This document shows, one piece after another, positions 53,612 through 63,454 of a stretch of DNA of 64,000 nucleotides. Origin of the DNA: an uncultured Bermanella sp. Its GTDB lineage: Bacteria; Pseudomonadota; Gammaproteobacteria; Pseudomonadales; Oceanobacteraceae. The translations under genes and the position numbers were made by a program. Location: contig CAJXRF010000009.1 of assembly GCA_913058575.1 (NCBI GenBank), positions 1 to 64,000 on the forward strand, written 5' to 3'. Each line of letters starts with the position of its first letter. The first letter of the stretch is position 1. The notes beneath the pieces are model-generated. The model was given only the letters and a program-made list of their open reading frames with translations. It did no database searches and had not been told where the DNA came from.

Positions 53612-54054
53612 TGAGCATCTATCTCTTAGTTAGTATTTAAAAATATAGTGGATATTCAAAATAATGGGTGCTGCATAACCATACCATGGGGTTGGCAAGA
53701 ACAAATTCCAGACATTGGCTTTACCAGTAATGGCGTGTGCTAATGAAGCCGAAGGGTTGCTGTGAGGGTATATCACTGAAAGATGTACCTTGATTAGACG
53801 TAAAATATACCGCATATGCAAGGACTTAAAAGATAAGGTCTTCATTGAGCTGAATATTATTAGGGTATATTACGTTAATGTCATGGTTATAGGCTGCCAT
53901 AGAGCCTGAACAATAGCGTTCATGGAAGGCTTAGTTGTACCTTAATGCAGCTAAATTTAGTAACCCTGTAGGTTAAGCCTCACTAGAAACTGCGTAAATA
54001 CAATTCATAATTGATTGACGCTACAATAGCGCCACCTATCTAGAAGCCATTAGT
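53612..54054. other. Non-coding stretch upstream of recQ
   Basis: A 71-codon frame on the minus strand (53630-53845) exists but has no ribosome binding site and looks non-protein-like. I see no hairpin, repeat or operator. The recQ promoter must lie near the right end, but no clear hexamer pair stands out. Confidence 0.4.
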
Positions 54055-55869
54055 ATGATGCAAGCTGCCTTTAATGTTTTAAACACCGTATTTGGCTACG
54101 AAAATTTTCGTGCCCCACAAGACCAGGTTATTGAGGCTGCACTCTCAGGGGAAGATGTATTTGTATTAATGCCCACAGGAGGCGGTAAGTCCCTGTGTTA
54201 TCAAATTCCAGCATTAGTGCGTAATGGTGTGGGTATCGTTATTTCACCGCTTATTGCTCTCATGCACGATCAGGTGAATGCCCTTAATCAAGCGGGTATT
54301 AGGGCTGCTTGCATGAACTCATCCATGAGCAGCAATGAAAATTACCAAACCGAACAACAAGCCTTGCGGGGTGAAATTGATGTCATATATCTCGCACCAG
54401 AGCGCCTTACTTTGCCTAAAACCATTGAATGGCTTCATCAAGTACAGGTTTCTTTGTTTGCCATTGATGAAGCCCATTGTGTATCTCAGTGGGGGCATGA
54501 TTTTCGCAGTGATTACTTACAGTTAAGTTTATTACAACAGTATTTCCCTAATGTGCCTCGCATGGCATTGACCGCCACTGCCGATGAAAAAACCCGCCAA
54601 GAAATCATTGAGCGCCTTGGGCTTGGGCAAGCTAAAGTGTTTGTCTCAGGGTTTGATCGCCCTAATATTCAGTATCGAATTACCCCTAAAAATAACCCAA
54701 AGGCTCAGTTGCTAACCTTTTTACAAAATGAGCATCAAGGTCATGCTGGGGTGGTGTATTGCTTGTCCCGTAAAAAGGTCGAAGCCACCGCACTTTGGTT
54801 AAGCGAGCAAGGTATTCATGCGCTGCCCTACCATGCGGGGCTTGATAAAAGTATCCGCCAAGTTAATCAGCAGCGTTTCTTAAATGAAGACAGCATTGTC
54901 ATGGTGGCCACAGTCGCGTTTGGGATGGGCATCGATAAACCCGATGTGCGCTTTGTGGCCCATTTAGATATGCCTAAGAGCATTGAAGCCTATTATCAAG
55001 AAACGGGTCGAGCGGGACGTGATGGTCAAGCATCCACTGCTTGGATGGCTTATGGCCTAGAAGATGTCATTAAGCTTAAGCAAATGATGGCTGGCAGTGA
55101 CGCCAATGAGCAGTTTAAACGTATCGAGCAAACCAAACTCAATGGCATGTTAGGTTTGGCCGAACTCACCTCTTGCCGACGTCAAATGCTCATGAATTAC
55201 TTTGGTGATGAACTGAATACGCCCTGTGGTAATTGTGATAACTGTTTAACGCCGGTGCAAACTTGGGATGGAACGCAAGCGGCCCGAAAAGCATTAAGTT
55301 GCGTATACCGTACCGATCAAAAATTTGGCGTGGTGCACTTAATTAATGTATTGCGCGGTAAGGTCACAGAAAAAGTTAGCCAGTTTAATCATCAACAGGT
55401 TTCTACTTTTGGTATAGGGCAAGACCTGAATGATGGTCAGTGGCGTTCAGTGTTTCGCCAGTTAGTGGCAAGAGGCTATTTAAACGTAAACTTTGACTAT
55501 GGCCAGCTGTATTTAAGTGATACTAGCCGCGCCATTTTGCGGGGTGAAGAATCGCTAATGCTGCGAGTGGACGTAATTCAAGCCAGTGCAAATAATCGCA
55601 ATGGAAATATCAGTAAAGGTAAAAAGAATAAAGAGGATATCCCAGCAGATCAGCAAGAAATGTGGCAAGCCCTTAGAACTTGTCGTAAAAACTTGGCCAC
55701 TGAGCAAGGCATTCCACCGTTTATGATCTTTCACGATACGACCCTTCAGGAAATGTTACACAGTAAGCCTGCCACCATTGAGGCCTTTGCTAATATTTCT
55801 GGAGTGGGTAAGAAAAAGCTTGAAAAATATGGCTTAGAATTTATTGCCGTGATTGAACAATATCAGTAA
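54055..55869 (+). CDS. recQ: ATP-dependent DNA helicase RecQ
   Basis: RecQ unwinds DNA 3'-to-5' in recombinational repair and fork restart. The 604 residues carry motif I (MPTGGGKS, Lys45), the DEAH-box with aromatic loop ([16 protein letters not shown]), motif VI ([10 protein letters not shown]), the zinc Cys set ([18 protein letters not shown]), the RQC winged helix, and an HRDC domain at the end ([19 protein letters not shown]). The start is ATG at 54055 or 54058; the ribosome binding site is weak. Confidence 0.97.
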   Translation: MMQAAFNVLNTVFGYENFRAPQDQVIEAALSGEDVFVLMPTGGGKSLCYQIPALVRNGVGIVISPLIALMHDQVNALNQAGIRAACMNSSMSSNENYQTEQQALRGEIDVIYLAPERLTLPKTIEWLHQVQVSLFAIDEAHCVSQWGHDFRSDYLQLSLLQQYFPNVPRMALTATADEKTRQEIIERLGLGQAKVFVSGFDRPNIQYRITPKNNPKAQLLTFLQNEHQGHAGVVYCLSRKKVEATALWLSEQGIHALPYHAGLDKSIRQVNQQRFLNEDSIVMVATVAFGMGIDKPDVRFVAHLDMPKSIEAYYQETGRAGRDGQASTAWMAYGLEDVIKLKQMMAGSDANEQFKRIEQTKLNGMLGLAELTSCRRQMLMNYFGDELNTPCGNCDNCLTPVQTWDGTQAARKALSCVYRTDQKFGVVHLINVLRGKVTEKVSQFNHQQVSTFGIGQDLNDGQWRSVFRQLVARGYLNVNFDYGQLYLSDTSRAILRGEESLMLRVDVIQASANNRNGNISKGKKNKEDIPADQQEMWQALRTCRKNLATEQGIPPFMIFHDTTLQEMLHSKPATIEAFANISGVGKKKLEKYGLEFIAVIEQYQ

Positions 55870-55882
55870 TGAAAGAAAAAAC

Positions 55883-55907
55883 GGGCTAAGAATTAGCCCA
55901 TTTTTTT
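55883..55907. terminator. Bidirectional terminator between recQ and the aldehyde dehydrogenase
   Basis: GGGCTAA and TTAGCCC stand around GAA, with a T-run on the plus side and an A-run (T-run on the minus strand) on the other. It serves both convergent genes. Confidence 0.92.
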
Positions 55908-55914
55908 GTTTCGC

Positions 55915-57360
55915 CTATTTCACCAAAAATTTATTAATAATTTTGTGAAAGAAACGATTGTAAGGGGGGTACAGCATTTTCATGCCGTTATATTTTGGGC
56001 GAGACAAAATGCTTTTACTATGAGATAGCTCTCTAAAGCCTTCTAAACCGTGATAGTTACCCATACCCGACGGGCCAATGCCACCAAAAGGCATGTCATC
56101 TATGCCAATGTGATTAAGAGTGTCGTTTAAACACATGCCTCCAGAAATACTATTATTTACCACTAACTTCTGTTCTTTTTTATTATAGCCAAAATAATAT
56201 AAAGCCAATGGACGAGGGCGTTCGCGTACAAAGTCCAACGCATCCTCTACCGAATCAACTGCCACAATAGGCAAAATGGGGCCAAAGATTTCCTCTTGCA
56301 TGCACACCATGTCATCACTAGGGTTTAACACTAAATACAATGGCATCTTTCGTTGGGCTGGTGCCAAATTCTCATGAGAAGGATTTATCTCGACGATCAT
56401 GGCCCCTTTTTGTTTGGCATCACTAAGGTGGTTTTGTAAGCGCTGATACTGGCGGTCATTAATGATGGTGGTGTAATCGTTGTTGTCTTTTATATTGGGG
56501 TAAAATTGTGCAGTGACTTCTTTGCAATTGGCCACCAGTTCATCAATACGATCTTTCGGGCATAAAACGTAGTCAGGAGAACAGCATATTTGCCCAGCGT
56601 TAGTGGTTTTTCCGTACAGCAAACGCTCAACCGCATCTTTCATGGGCACATCTTTAGAAATGATGGCTGGGCTCTTACCCCCTAACTCTAATGTTACCGG
56701 TGTTAGATTTTCAGCCGCGGCACGCATCACATGTTTGCCCACTTCAGTAGACCCTGTAAAAATAATATGGTCAAAGGCCAGCTTCGTAAAACCTACCGCC
56801 ACTTCCATTTCACCAGGCACCACTGCCACCAGATCTTCTGGGAAAATTTCAGCGAGCATTTTTTGCATGGCTAGCGCGGTGCGTGGGGTAAACTCCGATG
56901 GTTTAATCATCACGCGATTACCGGCAGATAACGCCGTTATTAAAGGGGAAATAGCCAAATTAACCGGGAAATTCCACGGAGCAATAATGCCAATAACCCC
57001 TTTAGGCTGATAATGAACGCTGGCGCTGACCGGTTGTAATTTAATATCCACATGGGGTTTGCTGGCTTTCATCCATTTTTTTATGCGCTTAGATTGATAC
57101 TTAATACTCTCTAAACAAATCATAATGTCATTAAGGGTCGAGGCATCATGGGGGCGATTACCAAAATCATCAGACATGGCTTGGGTTAAAGCGTCTTTAT
57201 GCTTCACCATGGCCTTATGCAATTTTGCTAGATTTTCAATGCGCTCTTTGGCTGTGGCCATGGGTGAATTTTTAAAGGCATCTTTTTGTCGACTAAAAAT
57301 AGTGTGCATGTTGTTTAGCGCTGCACTTTCGTTGCTGGCTGAGGCCAAGTTAGTCACCAT
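55915..57360 (-). CDS. Aldehyde dehydrogenase, coniferyl/fatty aldehyde type
   Basis: This NAD(P)-dependent enzyme oxidises aldehydes to acids. The 481-residue product has the catalytic Glu in VTLELGGKSP and Cys in NAGQICCSPDY, plus PWNFPVNLAISPL and MPFGGIGPSGMG. Similarity is to the class 3 branch, which includes coniferyl aldehyde and fatty aldehyde dehydrogenases. The hydrophobic, basic C-terminus (FFHKIINKFLVK) could bind a membrane, as in fatty aldehyde enzymes. It follows the alkyl sulfatase gene, so long-chain aldehydes are a reasonable substrate. GGAG precedes the ATG. Confidence 0.9.
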   Translation of the reverse strand: MVTNLASASNESAALNNMHTIFSRQKDAFKNSPMATAKERIENLAKLHKAMVKHKDALTQAMSDDFGNRPHDASTLNDIMICLESIKYQSKRIKKWMKASKPHVDIKLQPVSASVHYQPKGVIGIIAPWNFPVNLAISPLITALSAGNRVMIKPSEFTPRTALAMQKMLAEIFPEDLVAVVPGEMEVAVGFTKLAFDHIIFTGSTEVGKHVMRAAAENLTPVTLELGGKSPAIISKDVPMKDAVERLLYGKTTNAGQICCSPDYVLCPKDRIDELVANCKEVTAQFYPNIKDNNDYTTIINDRQYQRLQNHLSDAKQKGAMIVEINPSHENLAPAQRKMPLYLVLNPSDDMVCMQEEIFGPILPIVAVDSVEDALDFVRERPRPLALYYFGYNKKEQKLVVNNSISGGMCLNDTLNHIGIDDMPFGGIGPSGMGNYHGLEGFRELSHSKSILSRPKYNGMKMLYPPYNRFFHKIINKFLVK

Positions 57361-57442
57361 GGTAATTGCTCCGAGTTGATTTTATTTTTATTGTCAGTAA
57401 ATGATAGAAATATGAAGCGCACTGTAAAAGTATTTCCACAAA

Positions 57443-57480
57443 TAAAAATAGCCTGAGCCTTAATTTTTAAGGCACAGGCT
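57443..57480 (-). terminator. Terminator of the alkyl sulfatase gene
   Basis: In the minus direction, AGCCTG-TGCCTTAA pairs with TTAAGGCTCAGGCT with one internal mismatch, followed by ATTTTTATTT. It starts 23 bp after the sulfatase stop. Confidence 0.85.
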
Positions 57481-57502
57481 AACAATATATTTAGAATATG
57501 TT

Positions 57503-59488
57503 TTACGGCATAACAATATCAAAGGTAAAATCAGGCTCACTGGTCATGCTTTTAAATTTACGCATGGCCAACAAGTTATCCACCTCTAGTTTACCATCTA
57601 ACATGGCATCCACTGGCGTCATGAGTTCAACGGCAATGTCCACAAAGGTTTCATGATCTTGAGTGATGGTGGCATCCGCATCCGCCACAGGCTCACCTAT
57701 GTGATGGTGCATCACTGAATTTTCAATGGTGACCACATGAGTAACGTCTAAGTCAGGAAAGGTGAAATTTAAAATCATTTCTTCTCCTTCAGCGGCGGCA
57801 CCATCTAAGCGCACTGCCAGAGTATCAAAGTATTTTTCAAGTGGTGCATGCATTAGTAAATCTTTGGCCATGGCTGGGTTGAAGCCTTTTTCTGGACGGT
57901 TATGGCGTAATTCATAAGCGCCAGTTAAATACACATCTCGCCAAGGACCCGATTCAGCCTGATACCCTAATTGATCATAAGTGCGCGCGAGTAGCTGGCG
58001 AGCTGAAGTATTGCTTGGATCTGAAAATACCAAGTGACTCAGTACTTCGGCTACAAAACGGTAGTTGCCTTTATCGAACAAAGCTTGTGCGTTTTTTAAT
58101 AATGCTTCGCTGCCGCCCATAAGTTCAACATATTGCTTACCGGCTTCCACAGGAGGAAGAGGGTTTAAGTTAGCTGGATTACCATCAAACCAACCGTAGT
58201 ACCCTTGGTAAACGGCTTTGGCATTATGGGAAACGGTGCCGTAGTAGCCGCGGTTTGAAAAATTAGTGCGCAGCGCTTCAGGCATTTTTAATTTTTCAGC
58301 GATTTCTTTAGGAGTTACGCCTGAATGAGCCATGTGCAAAGTTTGATCGTGAATGAACTTGTAGGTATCACGTTGCTTTTTCAAAAAGTCTTGAATTTTA
58401 TCGTTACCCCAAATTGGCCAGTGATGGCTTGCGAAATAAATATCGGCATCGTGAAATTCAGTACGAGTTTTTTCAATGGCGTTACTCCAAGCTAATGCAT
58501 CACGCACTTTTGCACCGCGTAATGTGTACAGGTTGTGCATGTTGCGTGACGTCACTTCCGATCCGCAAAAGGCTTTTAACTTAGGTAAATAAAACATCAG
58601 TTCGGCAGGGGCTTCGGTGGAAGGGGCGTTATGGAATACAAAATCAACACCGTCTACTATCATGGGTTGCGGTGTTTGGGAAATGATATGAGTCGGCGCC
58701 AAGATACCCGTGGTGCCAAAGGCCGGTTCTTTACCTAATCCGGTATCCACGTGGCCACGTTCTGAGCGCGCTAAATTCAAGCCGTACATATAAGCCAAAC
58801 GGCGAATCATGGTCGGGCCAGCCAGCATATTCTCACTGGTGGACTCTTCCATAAACCCTTCAGGGGCAATGACCTGTACTGTGCTTCTTTCTTCTTCAGG
58901 TACGACGCCCAGCACTCCGCCAAAATGATCGCCGTGGCTGTGGGTAAAAATAATGGCACTGACCGGCTTGTACCCTAAGTGTTTTCGAACAAAAGCTAAG
59001 CCTTTGCTGGCGGTTTCTTGTGATGTGAGAGGGTCAACCAAAATATAACCTTTATCGCCTTCAATAATGGTCATGTTAGAAAGATCATAACCGCGTAATT
59101 GATATACCCCTTCGGTGACTTTAAATAAGCCGTGAATGCTGTTGAGTTTGGCTTGACGCCAAAGGCTTGGGTTAACGGAATCAGGAGCCTCCCCTTGAAT
59201 AAATTTATAAGCGTCTTGATCCCACACGTATTCATTGGGTGCGCCTTTTGGGGCTTTAATGCGCAAGCTATCTTCACGGGCAATTAGGCCACGGTTAGCT
59301 TGTTCAAAGTCTTCCATGTTGTTAAACGGTAATTCTTTTAGCACCTGTTTGTTGGCTTCGATGGTGGCTTGGGTAGGGGCGGTATGCCCTTGGGCATCAG
59401 CATCGCTGGTGTTTTCTAATGTGTCATAACCACAACCGGTTATGGCAAGGCCTAGGCCCAATATTATGGGGAGCATTCTTTGTTTCAT
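57503..59488 (-). CDS. Alkyl sulfatase (SdsA1-like), lipoprotein
   Basis: SdsA1-type enzymes hydrolyse primary alkyl sulfates such as dodecyl sulfate to alcohol and sulfate. The 661-residue product has the zinc motif THSHGDHFGG, the conserved FCGSEVTSRNMHNLY and FASHHWPIWGN, a helical dimer domain and a C-terminal SCP2-like domain. I start at the ATG at 59488 (MKQRMLPII) with GGAGA upstream. It begins a lipoprotein signal (AITGCGYD). An ATG at 59554 would add 22 residues and hide the signal. Lipid anchoring is unusual, as SdsA1 is soluble and secreted. The aldehyde dehydrogenase lies downstream on the same strand. Confidence 0.9.
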   Translation of the reverse strand: MKQRMLPIILGLGLAITGCGYDTLENTSDADAQGHTAPTQATIEANKQVLKELPFNNMEDFEQANRGLIAREDSLRIKAPKGAPNEYVWDQDAYKFIQGEAPDSVNPSLWRQAKLNSIHGLFKVTEGVYQLRGYDLSNMTIIEGDKGYILVDPLTSQETASKGLAFVRKHLGYKPVSAIIFTHSHGDHFGGVLGVVPEEERSTVQVIAPEGFMEESTSENMLAGPTMIRRLAYMYGLNLARSERGHVDTGLGKEPAFGTTGILAPTHIISQTPQPMIVDGVDFVFHNAPSTEAPAELMFYLPKLKAFCGSEVTSRNMHNLYTLRGAKVRDALAWSNAIEKTRTEFHDADIYFASHHWPIWGNDKIQDFLKKQRDTYKFIHDQTLHMAHSGVTPKEIAEKLKMPEALRTNFSNRGYYGTVSHNAKAVYQGYYGWFDGNPANLNPLPPVEAGKQYVELMGGSEALLKNAQALFDKGNYRFVAEVLSHLVFSDPSNTSARQLLARTYDQLGYQAESGPWRDVYLTGAYELRHNRPEKGFNPAMAKDLLMHAPLEKYFDTLAVRLDGAAAEGEEMILNFTFPDLDVTHVVTIENSVMHHHIGEPVADADATITQDHETFVDIAVELMTPVDAMLDGKLEVDNLLAMRKFKSMTSEPDFTFDIVMP

Positions 59489-59734
59489 GGTGTCTCCGTT
59501 ATTATCTAAGGGACGGTGCATTTTTATGGATTTATCAAAGCCATAAGAGAGCAATTACGGCTTACTTTTTTATCTTTATTGAGCTCTATATTAAGGGGGA
59601 ATAACGAAAGGTGCTTGCCAATGGAGACCAGATGCTTGTCTATTTAGGACAGGGAAGGGCGTAATTGGACTATTTACTGAAAATTAGGCATTTGGCCCAT
59701 AATAAATGTTTAAAATGGATAAACTCTTTTTTAA
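59489..59734. other. Upstream region of the alkyl sulfatase gene
   Basis: Together with the terminator next to it this 300-bp gap holds no gene. I see no palindrome or direct repeat that would mark a regulator site. The promoter must lie here. Confidence 0.4.
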
Positions 59735-59758
59735 AAGTGACCCAAAAGCGGGTCACTT
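59735..59758 (-). terminator. Terminator of the tandem acyl-CoA dehydrogenase operon
   Basis: AAGTGACCC and GGGTCACTT stand around a 6-base loop, 36 bp after the dehydrogenase stop. The tail is TTAAAAAAG in the minus direction. Confidence 0.75.
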
Positions 59759-59793
59759 ATTTTCCTTTAACTACCAATTAAACTACCTAGTCA

Positions 59794-61593
59794 TTAAAAA
59801 GAAAAATGCTGTGCATCCAAGTCCATTAAGTTGGCAGCACCAGTGTTCATTGTGGCAAGGTACCCTTGGCTTTTAGGCAACATACGTTGAAAAAAGAAAC
59901 GCGCTGTGATGACTTTAGACTTATAAAAATCTTCTTCAGTGGTTTCGTTTTCTAAGGCTTGCAATGCAACCGCTGCCGCTTGTGCCCAAAAGTAACTAAG
60001 AATTACATAACCAGAATACATTAGGAAATCGACTGAAGCGGCGCCTAATTCATCTGGGTTTTTCATGGCAGAGGCACCAATTTTCATCACCACCTGTCCC
60101 CACTCCTTATTGTAATGATTCAGCTCTTTCACAAATTCAGCCATATCTGGATTACCTTCGTGGGTTTGGCAAAACTTATGAATTTTCTTGGTGAACGAGC
60201 GCAGGTTTTCACCTTTGTTCATTAATATTTTCCGCCCTAATAAATCCAATGCTTGAATGCCCGTGGTGCCTTCCCAAATACACGAAATTCTAGCGTCCCG
60301 TACATTTTGTTCTACTTCGTATTCCTGTGTATAACCATGACCACCAAAACATTGCAGGCCAAGGTTGGCTGATTCAAATCCTGTTTCAGTTAAGAAGGCT
60401 TTTGCAATAGGGGTGAGCAAGCCCACTTCATTTCCCGTTTTCTTAACCAATTCTGGATCTTTGCTGTGTTGCATAATATCCATTTGCTGAGCGAGGTAGT
60501 AGTTAAGCATACGACCCCCTTCACTTAACGACTTTTGGGTCAGTAACATGCGACGCACGTCAGGATGAACAATAATCGGGTCGGCGGCTAACTCAGGATT
60601 TTTAGGACCGGTTAAAGCGCGCATTTGCAATCGATCTTTTGCATATTCTAAAGAATGTTGAAAGCCCACTTCGCTGTGAATCATGCCCATGCTAGCCACG
60701 CCTAAGCGGGCAAAATTCATAAAGGTGAACATACAGCTCAAGCCTTTATTTTCAGGTCCTAAAAGATAACCCTTTGCACCGTCAAAATTCATTACACAGG
60801 TGGGGCTGCCATGTAGCCCCATTTTATGTTCAATGGATCCACAGCTAACATTATTTCGCTCACCCAAGCTGCCATCTTCATTAATGTGAAATTTAGGCAC
60901 GACAAATAAAGAGATGCCTTTCACCCCTTCAGGGGCACCGGCGATTCGGGCAATAACAATGTGCACAATGTTGTCGGTAATGTCTTGTTCACCCCAGGTG
61001 ATAAAAATCTTAGTGCCAGTTAGATTATAAGATCCATCACTATTGGGTTCGGCTTTGGTTCTTAATAAACCTAAATCGGTTCCACAATGAGACTCGGTCA
61101 AACACATAGTACCGCCCCAATCACCATTCACTAATTTGGGCATGTATTGCTCTTTTTGCTCTTCGCTACCCCATGCGCTAATGGTTTCTGCTGCACCGTT
61201 ACTTCCGCCATTTAACATGGCCCACGCAAGACCTGAACCAGTTGTCATTTCACCAAACATGATGCCAACTGAATAAGGAAGGCCTTGCCCGCCGAATTTT
61301 TCTTCTTGAATTAGGCTCGGCCAGCCGGCTTCACAATACTGCTTAAACGCTTCTTTATAGCCTGTGGGTGTTTTCACCCCAGACTCTGACCAAGTACACC
61401 CTTCTTGGTCGGCCACTTTGTTTAACGGTGCCAATACTTTTGTGCAAAATTTAGCGCCTTCCTCACGAATGGCACTAACAATTTCAGGACTAGCATTTTC
61501 ACAGCCAGGCAATTGTGCGTAATGACTTTGCATGTCCAGCAATTCATCCATTACAAATTTCATGTCACGTTGTGGTGCTTGATATATAGCCAT
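59794..61593 (-). CDS. Long-form acyl-CoA dehydrogenase (copy 1 of a tandem pair)
   Basis: The 599-residue FAD enzyme has MCLTESHCGTDLGLL (flavin/substrate contact), FITWGEQDITDN, and the catalytic Glu in IWEGTTGIQALDLLGRK. A C-terminal extension of about 130 residues marks the DmdC-like long form. It is 36 bp downstream of a close paralogue. AGGAAA precedes the ATG. Fatty acyl-CoA oxidation is expected; chain length is unknown. Confidence 0.92.
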   Translation of the reverse strand: MAIYQAPQRDMKFVMDELLDMQSHYAQLPGCENASPEIVSAIREEGAKFCTKVLAPLNKVADQEGCTWSESGVKTPTGYKEAFKQYCEAGWPSLIQEEKFGGQGLPYSVGIMFGEMTTGSGLAWAMLNGGSNGAAETISAWGSEEQKEQYMPKLVNGDWGGTMCLTESHCGTDLGLLRTKAEPNSDGSYNLTGTKIFITWGEQDITDNIVHIVIARIAGAPEGVKGISLFVVPKFHINEDGSLGERNNVSCGSIEHKMGLHGSPTCVMNFDGAKGYLLGPENKGLSCMFTFMNFARLGVASMGMIHSEVGFQHSLEYAKDRLQMRALTGPKNPELAADPIIVHPDVRRMLLTQKSLSEGGRMLNYYLAQQMDIMQHSKDPELVKKTGNEVGLLTPIAKAFLTETGFESANLGLQCFGGHGYTQEYEVEQNVRDARISCIWEGTTGIQALDLLGRKILMNKGENLRSFTKKIHKFCQTHEGNPDMAEFVKELNHYNKEWGQVVMKIGASAMKNPDELGAASVDFLMYSGYVILSYFWAQAAAVALQALENETTEEDFYKSKVITARFFFQRMLPKSQGYLATMNTGAANLMDLDAQHFSF

Positions 61594-61629
61594 AATTTTT
61601 TCCTATTGTTTGATGTGTGTTGGATTAAT

Positions 61630-63405
61630 TTAAAATGAAAAGTCACCGTCATTCATTGCCATAAGCGGTGCAGAACCTGAGATAATGGTGGCTTGTAGGG
61701 TTTTGGTTCTGGGTAGTATTTTTGAAAAATAAAAATTGGCAGTGGCAATTTTGGCTTGATAGAAATTCTTATCTTCTGCATTGGCGTTAATTTTCTCTTC
61801 GCTAATGAGGGCTGCTTTAGCCAAAAAGTAGGCAAATACTGTGTAGCCTGCGAACATTAAGTAATCCACACCCACACCATTAATCTCATCGGGATCATTG
61901 GCTTTAGAAGCCACTACATCGGTTAACTCTAATAGTGTATTTAATGCCATGAGCGTTTGTTTGGAGAATGAGTGATCTTTATTTTCATTGCAAAAAGCAG
62001 TGACTTGATCCACAAACGGCAACATCACTTCACCTTTACTGGCCAGTATCTTACGCCCCAATAAATCTAACCCTTGAATGCCCGTGGTACCCTCATAAAT
62101 TGTCGTAATGCGAGTGTCGCGATATTCTTGTTCAAGGCCAGACTCTCGAATAAAACCGTGTCCTCCCAAAATTTGAATGCCCAAGCCAGTGGCTTCCTGA
62201 CTTACTTCACTAATAAAGCCTTTAGCAATAGGGGTTAAGAAAGCCAATAAGCTTTGTGCTTTTAATTTTTCTGCTGAGTGACTCTCACCATGGGCAATAT
62301 CCACTTGTTGAGCGCAATAATAATTCAGTAAGCGTGCGCCTTCAGTGAAGGCCTTTTGAGTAAGCAACATTCGGCGCACATCGGCATGCACGATAATGGG
62401 GTCGGCTGCTTGTTCTGGAAATTTTCTTTTAGGGGCTCTCATTTGCATTCGATCTTGTGCATACGCCAATGCTTTTTGAAAAGACGCTTCAATATGCCCA
62501 TGAGCTTGTTGAGCCACGGCTAAGCGAGATTCATTAATAAAGGTAAACATACAACTCATGCCTTTATTTATTTCACCAATTAAATAGCCTTGGGCACCTT
62601 CAAAATTCATGGTGCAAGTGGCGTTACCATGAATGCCCAGTTTAGTTTCAATGGCACCACAGCTAACCCCATTTTTATTACCTAGTGAGCCATCATCACT
62701 GACTTTAATTTTGGGCACTAAGAATAACGAAATACCTTTGATGCCTTGAGGTGCATCTGGCAAGCGGGCAAGTACAATGTGGATAATGTTTTCAGCGATA
62801 TCCGTATCACCTGATGAAATAAATATTTTGCTGCCGGTAATACTGTATGAGCCGTCTTGATTGGGAATGGCTTTAGTGCGTAATAATCCTAGGTCAGATC
62901 CACAATGAGATTCGGTTAAGCACATTGTGCCGCTCCACTTTCCTGTGACCATGTTGGGTAAGTAAGATTGCAGTGACTTATCACCATGGGCTTGAATGGT
63001 TTTAATGGCACCACTGGCTAAGTCTGGATACATGGTCCAGGCATGGTTGGCGGTAACCTGGGTTTCAAAAGTAATGCGCCCAAGGGAGGTGGGTAAACCT
63101 TGTCCACCGATGGATTCATCCATGGGTAATCCAATCCAACCATTATTAACGTATTGATAATAAGCCTCTTTGAAACCATCAGGAGTAATCACTTGCCCAT
63201 CAACCAATTGACAGCCTTGCTCATCACCGATTTTATTTAAAGGCGATAGCACGTTTTCAGCAAATTTTGCCGCCTCTTGAATGATGGCGCTGACCATTTC
63301 TGGGGTGGCGTTTTCCCCTTGCGGAATGCTTTGGTAGTGACCGGGAAAGTCGAGCACTTCGTCCATAACAAACTGAATGTCACGAATAGGGGCTTTATAG
63401 CTCAT
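61630..63405 (-). CDS. Long-form acyl-CoA dehydrogenase (copy 2 of a tandem pair)
   Basis: The 591-residue paralogue has the same motifs as the gene after it: MCLTESHCGSDLGLL, FISSGDTDIAEN and YEGTTGIQGLDLLGRK. The differences spread over the whole chain, so the pair is an old duplication that may cover different chain lengths. AGGAAA lies before the ATG. It is 49 bp downstream of the enoyl-CoA hydratase/isomerase gene, in one likely operon. Confidence 0.92.
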   Translation of the reverse strand: MSYKAPIRDIQFVMDEVLDFPGHYQSIPQGENATPEMVSAIIQEAAKFAENVLSPLNKIGDEQGCQLVDGQVITPDGFKEAYYQYVNNGWIGLPMDESIGGQGLPTSLGRITFETQVTANHAWTMYPDLASGAIKTIQAHGDKSLQSYLPNMVTGKWSGTMCLTESHCGSDLGLLRTKAIPNQDGSYSITGSKIFISSGDTDIAENIIHIVLARLPDAPQGIKGISLFLVPKIKVSDDGSLGNKNGVSCGAIETKLGIHGNATCTMNFEGAQGYLIGEINKGMSCMFTFINESRLAVAQQAHGHIEASFQKALAYAQDRMQMRAPKRKFPEQAADPIIVHADVRRMLLTQKAFTEGARLLNYYCAQQVDIAHGESHSAEKLKAQSLLAFLTPIAKGFISEVSQEATGLGIQILGGHGFIRESGLEQEYRDTRITTIYEGTTGIQGLDLLGRKILASKGEVMLPFVDQVTAFCNENKDHSFSKQTLMALNTLLELTDVVASKANDPDEINGVGVDYLMFAGYTVFAYFLAKAALISEEKINANAEDKNFYQAKIATANFYFSKILPRTKTLQATIISGSAPLMAMNDGDFSF

Positions 63406-63454
63406 GATGGTTTCCTGTTATTAGAATTTAAAAACATTCAAAGTGATTAAGAAC

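Noticed and set aside
53630-53845. 71-codon minus-strand gene
   Set aside because: No ribosome binding site, composition unlike a protein, and no neighbour context.
56603-57010. 135-codon plus-strand gene
   Set aside because: It is antisense to the aldehyde dehydrogenase; it has no independent support.
59794-63405. dmdC gene name for the tandem acyl-CoA dehydrogenases
   Set aside because: The long-form architecture fits, but no DMSP demethylation genes are near and substrate cannot be told from sequence.
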